A DNA stretch of 45,108 bases from Bryobacter sp. GTDB lineage: Bacteria > Acidobacteriota > Terriglobia > Bryobacterales > Bryobacteraceae. The notes below the pieces were generated by a model. That model saw only the letters and a program-made list of their open reading frames with translations, did no database searches and was not told the origin of the DNA. Both the position numbers and the translations under genes were made by a program. The stretch lies in NCBI GenBank assembly GCA_022843625.1, contig JALHNH010000052.1, positions 1 through 45,108 of the forward strand, given 5' to 3'. This document shows, piece by piece, positions 41,024-45,108 of the stretch (position 1 is its first letter; each line of letters starts with the position of its first letter).

Positions 41024-44000
41024 ATGAAAACCCTCTTTGCGCTGGCCTTCGCGCTCGCTGTCACCGCCGCATTTGCGCAAAACACCCAGATCACAGGCCG
41101 GATCACCGACCCTTCTAACGCGCCGGTTGCGGGGGCGAAAGTCACCATCTCGAACCGGGATACCGGATTCAAGCGGGAGGGGGTCACCTCCGCGGATGGC
41201 TACTACGCGTTTCCGTTGATCCCGAGAGGCACATACGATGTGACAGTCAATCAAGCAGGTTTCCAGGTCGCGGAGCGGCGCGGGCTGATTCTGGACGACG
41301 GGCAGGTAGCGCGACTGGATGTTCGACTGGTGGTGGGCACCGTCGTCGAGCGCCTGGAGGTCTCCGGCTCAGCGGCGCTCCTCGAAACGGAAAACTCCTC
41401 GGTCAGCACGGTGGTGACATCACAAAAGATCCTCGACATGCCGCTCATCAACCGCAACATCATCGCGCTGGCGGGCCTGGTCCCCGGCGTCAGGCCTACG
41501 GCCAACCTGGGCAATATCGCGGCATCGGCGGTTGGCTCTTCGGCCGCATCCATCGGCGGCGGTGCTCCGAGCGCCAACGCACCACTCGTCGATGGGGTCG
41601 CGGCGGACGAAGTGGGGTTCGGTGGGATCATGATCAGCCTGTCTGTCGACGCTACCGAAGAATTCCGCATCATCACGCACAACGCCAGCGCCGAGTACGG
41701 GCGGACCGGCGGCGGCGTCATCGCGGTCGTCAGCAAATCCGGCACTAATGAGGTGAAAGGCACCGTCTACGAGTTCTTCCGCAACCGAGTCCTCAACGCC
41801 AACAACTTCTTCTCCAACCGGACCGGGACAGCCCGGCCGCAATTCATCTACAACAACTTTGGCGCTGCCGTCGGGGGACCGCTGACGATCCCCAAGGTCT
41901 ATAGCGGCAAGGATAAGACGTTCTGGTTTTTCAATTGGGAAAAGTTCGACCAGAGGACTTTGTCTCAGGGGTTCCGCACCGTGCCCACCGCGCTCCAACG
42001 CGAAGGAGACTTCTCTGCTACCTTGGACCCTCAGGGTAGGCTCATCACCATCTTCGATCCGAGTTCTACCCGGCCGAATCCGGCCCAACCGGGTGGGTTC
42101 CTTCGCGACCCTCTCGCCGGCAACCGGATTCCGGCGAACCGGCTGAGCCCGGTTGCGACGGCCGTGGCGCGTTTCTATCCCGCGGCCAACACGGCCGGCG
42201 TTGCCAATACCCAGGCGCAGAACTTCTTCGGCCAGGACTCACAGGTCCTGACCAAAAATGTCTACGGCATCAAGATCGATCACAACTTCACTCCGGCGAG
42301 GAGAATCTTCGGCCGGTACACCTATGACAACGCCCCCCGGAAGGAACCGAACCTGTTCGGCAATCTGGCGGAACCCGGCACCTCCGACATTGCCTTCGGC
42401 CGCCACAGCGCGGCGGCGGGCTACACGCAATCGATCACTCCTACCTTGCTGTTCGAGGGCAGGCTGGGCTTCAACCGCTACACTACTCCTCGCATCACCC
42501 GTAGTTTTGGGTTTGACGCCTCCCAACTCGGCTTGCCTGCGTTGTTGAACACGCAGGTCCAGATCCCCATGTTCCCCCGCTTCAATATCTCGGATGCAAA
42601 CGTCATTGGCGGAGACCCCGGAGACCAGATCATCAAGGCGAACGACACCTATTCCGCCAGCGGAACCTTCACCTGGATCCGTTCGAGCCATACCGTGAAG
42701 ATGGGCGGCGAGGCTCGACTCTATCGCAATTTCGATTCCCAGTTCCTTGGGCAGAACGTTCTGGCCTTCAACTTCAACCGCGGCTTCACGCAAGGGCCAA
42801 ATCCCAACGTGGCCGCCGCCAATGCTGGTTACGGCTTCGCGAGTTTCCTCTTGGGAGCGCACGCCAGCGGAGACGCGAACCGCGCGTCATCGGTGGCCTA
42901 TAGCATTCCATACTACGGCTTCTTCGTTCAGGATGATTGGCGCGTGACTCCGCGCTTCACCCTCAATCTCGGCCTGCGCTGGGACCTCCAGATGCCCTAC
43001 ACCGACCGCTTTGACATTATCAGCAATTTCGATCCGACGGTCAGCCATTCAGTCAACGGCGTCCCACTGCGCGGCGGCCTCATTTTTCCCGGAAATGGCG
43101 GACTGACCCGTGGCGACCGCGACACCCGCTACGGCGACTTCAGCCCGCGCTTCGGTTTCTCGTATCAGTTAAATAAACGCACGGTCGCCCGCGGAAGCTA
43201 CGGAATCTTCTTTCTCCCGATTACCGGGATCTCCACCCGGCTCGGGGTGAGTGGCTTTTCGTTGCAAACGCCGATGGTGACCTCGGTCGACGGCAACCTT
43301 ACACCGCTCTATAACCTGGCCAACCCGTTGCCGACGGGAATTGCCCTTCCTTCGGGCGCGTCGCAAGGCCTGCGCACTGGCCTGGGTACGTCGGTCAGCG
43401 GAAATCCGCGCGGTCTCTGGGGCGGCTACAGCCAACAATGGAGTCTCAACATACAGCGGGAGTTACCGAGGAATTGGATCGCGGAACTTGGCTACAGCGG
43501 CAACCGTGGCGTTTCGCTACCGGCCAACCGAACCTTACGATATCTTCCTTCCAGCCAACTGGCATTGGGAAACGCACTCCAGGAATTGGTCGACAATCCC
43601 TACGCCTCGATCATCAGAACAGGCCCACTGAGTTTGCCGCGCGTCACCAGGGCCACTCTCCTCAACAACTACCCGCAGTATACCGGCGCCTCCGGATTGG
43701 ACAACTGGGCCAACTCGATCTACCATGCGCTGACCGTCCGATTGGAGCGGCGCTTCACGAACGGGCTCGGGCTTTTGCTGGCCTATACCTTCTCCAAGAC
43801 CATCGACGACAACCTGCGCGGCGCCTTTGGCGCGGGCGGCGATAACTCAGTTCAGAATTGGGACGATCTGAGGCGCGAGCGGGCTGTCTCGACGATCGAT
43901 CTTCCCCAGCGCCTTGTGATTTCCTCGACCTATGCTCTGCCGTTCTTCAAACAAGGGTCCCGGTTGGTCCGCTCCGTACTTGGCGGCTGGCAGGCGAACG

Positions 44001-44419
44001 GGATCTTGACCCTCCAGAGCGGAAATCCGATCTCGATCACCGCGCCAGCCCCGGCCTTCGGCGGCATTCGGCCGAACGTCCAGGGAGACCCGAATCCGGA
44101 CAACCCGAACATCGAGGCCTGGTTCAACAGGAGCGCGTTCTCAACCATCGCCCCCTTCACGTTCGGCAACCTAGGCCGAGTGCTTCCGCGAACGCGCACC
44201 GATGGCCTGCAACAACTGGATTTCTCCGTCTTCAAGATGTTCGCGATCACCGAACGAATTGGGTTGCAACTCCGGGGAGAGGCTACTAACTTCACCAACA
44301 CGCCTACCTTTGGTGCCCCCGGTTCTGTTTTCACGGCGGGCGATTTCGGCGTTGTTCGATCGCTCAATGTGCTCAACGGACCGCGGCAGATTCAGATCGG
44401 TTTGAAGCTGACGTTTTGA
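41024..44419 (+). CDS. Oar-like TonB-dependent receptor (second copy of the type)
   Basis: This 1131-residue outer-membrane receptor has a signal peptide (MKTLFALAFALAVTAAFAQ), a carboxypeptidase-regulatory-like domain (QITGRITDPSNAPVAGAKVT to YAFPLIPRGTYDVTV), a plug region (LSVDATEEFRIITHNASAEYG) and a barrel that ends LKLTF. It belongs to the same family as the receptor at 8308-11550 but is clearly different in sequence, so the two are not recent duplicates. It follows the regulator gene by 75 bases. The broken FAD gene at 44477 follows on the same strand and was probably its operon partner. Confidence 0.93.
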   Translation: MKTLFALAFALAVTAAFAQNTQITGRITDPSNAPVAGAKVTISNRDTGFKREGVTSADGYYAFPLIPRGTYDVTVNQAGFQVAERRGLILDDGQVARLDVRLVVGTVVERLEVSGSAALLETENSSVSTVVTSQKILDMPLINRNIIALAGLVPGVRPTANLGNIAASAVGSSAASIGGGAPSANAPLVDGVAADEVGFGGIMISLSVDATEEFRIITHNASAEYGRTGGGVIAVVSKSGTNEVKGTVYEFFRNRVLNANNFFSNRTGTARPQFIYNNFGAAVGGPLTIPKVYSGKDKTFWFFNWEKFDQRTLSQGFRTVPTALQREGDFSATLDPQGRLITIFDPSSTRPNPAQPGGFLRDPLAGNRIPANRLSPVATAVARFYPAANTAGVANTQAQNFFGQDSQVLTKNVYGIKIDHNFTPARRIFGRYTYDNAPRKEPNLFGNLAEPGTSDIAFGRHSAAAGYTQSITPTLLFEGRLGFNRYTTPRITRSFGFDASQLGLPALLNTQVQIPMFPRFNISDANVIGGDPGDQIIKANDTYSASGTFTWIRSSHTVKMGGEARLYRNFDSQFLGQNVLAFNFNRGFTQGPNPNVAAANAGYGFASFLLGAHASGDANRASSVAYSIPYYGFFVQDDWRVTPRFTLNLGLRWDLQMPYTDRFDIISNFDPTVSHSVNGVPLRGGLIFPGNGGLTRGDRDTRYGDFSPRFGFSYQLNKRTVARGSYGIFFLPITGISTRLGVSGFSLQTPMVTSVDGNLTPLYNLANPLPTGIALPSGASQGLRTGLGTSVSGNPRGLWGGYSQQWSLNIQRELPRNWIAELGYSGNRGVSLPANRTLRYLPSSQLALGNALQELVDNPYASIIRTGPLSLPRVTRATLLNNYPQYTGASGLDNWANSIYHALTVRLERRFTNGLGLLLAYTFSKTIDDNLRGAFGAGGDNSVQNWDDLRRERAVSTIDLPQRLVISSTYALPFFKQGSRLVRSVLGGWQANGILTLQSGNPISITAPAPAFGGIRPNVQGDPNPDNPNIEAWFNRSAFSTIAPFTFGNLGRVLPRTRTDGLQQLDFSVFKMFAITERIGLQLRGEATNFTNTPTFGAPGSVFTAGDFGVVRSLNVLNGPRQIQIGLKLTF

Positions 44420-44476
44420 AGTTCGATCCCGCGAGTTGAACAGCAGATCCGAAATCCAAGGAGTGAGTCCACCGGC

Positions 44477-44650
44477 ATGCGACTACGGAGGTCTTTACTT
44501 TCGATCAGCGTCTTCGGTCTGATGGTTGCAGCCGACATACCGACGGTAATCTTCGACGTTGCCATTGTGAGAGGCAGTTCGGCCGGTGTTGGTGCGACCA
44601 TCGGGGCTCGGCGGCTGGGGTTGGAGTCGCTGTTCTGCGTGAGAAGATGA
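44477..44650 (+). pseudogene. 5' fragment of a second FAD-dependent oxidoreductase gene
   Basis: The 57-codon ORF encodes a leader (RRSLLSISVFGLMVAAD), then FDVAIVRGSSAGVGATIG, which matches FDVVIIGGSSAGVGAAIG of the protein at 37391-39562. After RRLG a lost base shifts the frame: the correct continuation (VGVAVLRE) lies in the next frame, and the rest of the gene is missing. It sits 58 bases after the TonB receptor. This looks like the start of a gene destroyed by deletion. Confidence 0.75.
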
Positions 44651-45008
44651 AGCCAGCTCTCGCGGAAGCCGTATCGCTGTTCTCCATTCTCGGCAGCCTC
44701 GAAGATCCGTTGAAGAATGCAAGAGACTGGGCCCACCAGACGCTAGTCAGCACATGCGAGGCCCAGGATCTGGCCGGGGAAACTCAGTTGCGAGGATGTT
44801 CAGGATCTTTCGATGCACTTTGGAAACGTCATCCATGGCCGAATCCCATGGGATCTGCCAGTTAGCCATATCCACTCTGCGCCCTGCGAGCAACTCCAAT
44901 ATCGCAATAAGAGACTCGAATTTGATCAGGCCGATCCGCAGACCTGGCTCGAACTCCACCATAAGATTGCTGTCACTCTCCGGCTGCATCTCGTCAGGAA
45001 AAGCGATG
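44651..45008. other. Decayed region with a possible coding relic
   Basis: No intact gene is seen. A plus-strand frame from about 44783 to 45028 gives a protein-like text (HFGNVIHGRIPWDLPVSHIH, EQLQYRNKRLEFDQADPQTW) that I cannot assign and that runs into the repeated segment at 45013. Other open frames here look like shadows. The region is the right-hand end of the inserted block. Confidence 0.4.
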
Positions 45009-45012
45009 GCCC

Positions 45013-45108
45013 GGGCGAGGGCCAGTAACAACGAGCGAAAGCATCCCTGTGAGTATATGATGAGCGCGTGATCGATCGACGTTCTTTACTGGGTTTGTTG
45101 CCGCTCGC
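45013..45108. repeat. Right copy of the duplicated amidohydrolase/lipoprotein gene start region
   Basis: This copy matches 36841-36948 and runs off the window. On the minus strand, the start of the amidohydrolase gene is present with an extra base and is followed by unrelated sequence, so that gene is a scrap here. On the plus strand the lipoprotein gene starts normally. Confidence 0.9.
45068..45108 (+). CDS. Start of sugar-ABC substrate-binding lipoprotein gene (partial)
   Basis: The GTG at 45068 and the first 13 codons (IDRRSLLGLLPL) are identical to the start of the broken gene at 36908. The window ends here. I infer that this is the intact copy of the lipoprotein gene, with the ABC transporter genes probably following outside the window. 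Confidence 0.6.
   Translation, partial: MIDRRSLLGLLPL

Noticed and set aside
8308..44419. The two TonB receptor genes as a recombining duplicate pair
   Set aside because: They share only family-level motifs (leader, regulatory domain, plug). The sequences differ throughout, so they do not act as long homologous repeats.

Overview
The window looks like a chromosomal segment of an Acidobacteriota bacterium, probably of the Solibacter/Bryobacter type. This is an inference from gene content: two Oar-like TonB-dependent receptors of about 1,100 residues with an N-terminal carboxypeptidase-regulatory domain, a VWFA protein of the type common in that phylum, a PEP-CTERM protein, secreted sulfatases, amidohydrolases and a PQQ dehydrogenase, and moderately high GC with C-rich third codon positions. 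I saw no rRNA, tRNA, CRISPR array or transposase.

Layout. Positions 1-6750 (+) carry a broken ORF, a small OB-fold-like periplasmic protein, a MacB/FtsX-type ABC exporter, a DJ-1/PfpI protein, a sugar-phosphate-isomerase-like protein, a NagA-like deacetylase and a ROK-type kinase. Many of these genes overlap or abut, as in one amino-sugar-related operon. Positions 6774-11550 (-) hold a sulfatase and a TonB-dependent receptor. Positions 11707-15398 (-) hold a PQQ dehydrogenase, a dihaem cytochrome c and a secreted amidohydrolase. Positions 15444-17694 (+) hold a CE7-type esterase and an SMP-30 lactonase. Positions 17691-20794 (-) hold a D-aminoacylase-like enzyme, a sulfatase and a tiny coupled ORF, followed by a sulfatase relic and a cysteine-peptidase-like protein (+).

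The most interesting part is 22.5-34.3 kb. A sortase, a VWFA protein, a malic enzyme and an LPATA-tailed secreted protein form one minus-strand operon. Next to it is a PAS-AAA+-HTH sigma-54 activator, surrounded by genes for envelope proteins: a Thivi_2564-like membrane peptide, an ECF sigma factor, a DUF883/ElaB-like protein, a PNPOx-like protein, a PEP-CTERM protein, a SYLF protein and an OmpA coiled-coil protein. Four perfect copies and one near copy of the palindrome TGACC-N6-GGTCA lie in the gaps, and several sigma-54 -24/-12 elements (GG-N10-GC) precede these genes. I propose that this is a self-contained, locally encoded sigma-54 regulon for the cell envelope that joins a sortase pathway and a PEP-CTERM protein.

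The right end (34.4-45.1 kb) holds a YdcF-like protein, a YtcJ-like amidohydrolase, a broken sugar-binding lipoprotein gene, an FAD oxidoreductase with SLH repeats, a membrane-anchored winged-helix-type regulator, a second TonB-dependent receptor and a broken second FAD oxidoreductase. The start of the lipoprotein gene recurs, identical over 60 bp, at the right edge of the window. The ROK/PQQ-dehydrogenase gene junction is likewise present twice, flanking the sulfatase/TonB pair. Both TonB-receptor cassettes therefore appear to have been inserted between neighbouring genes with duplication of the junction.
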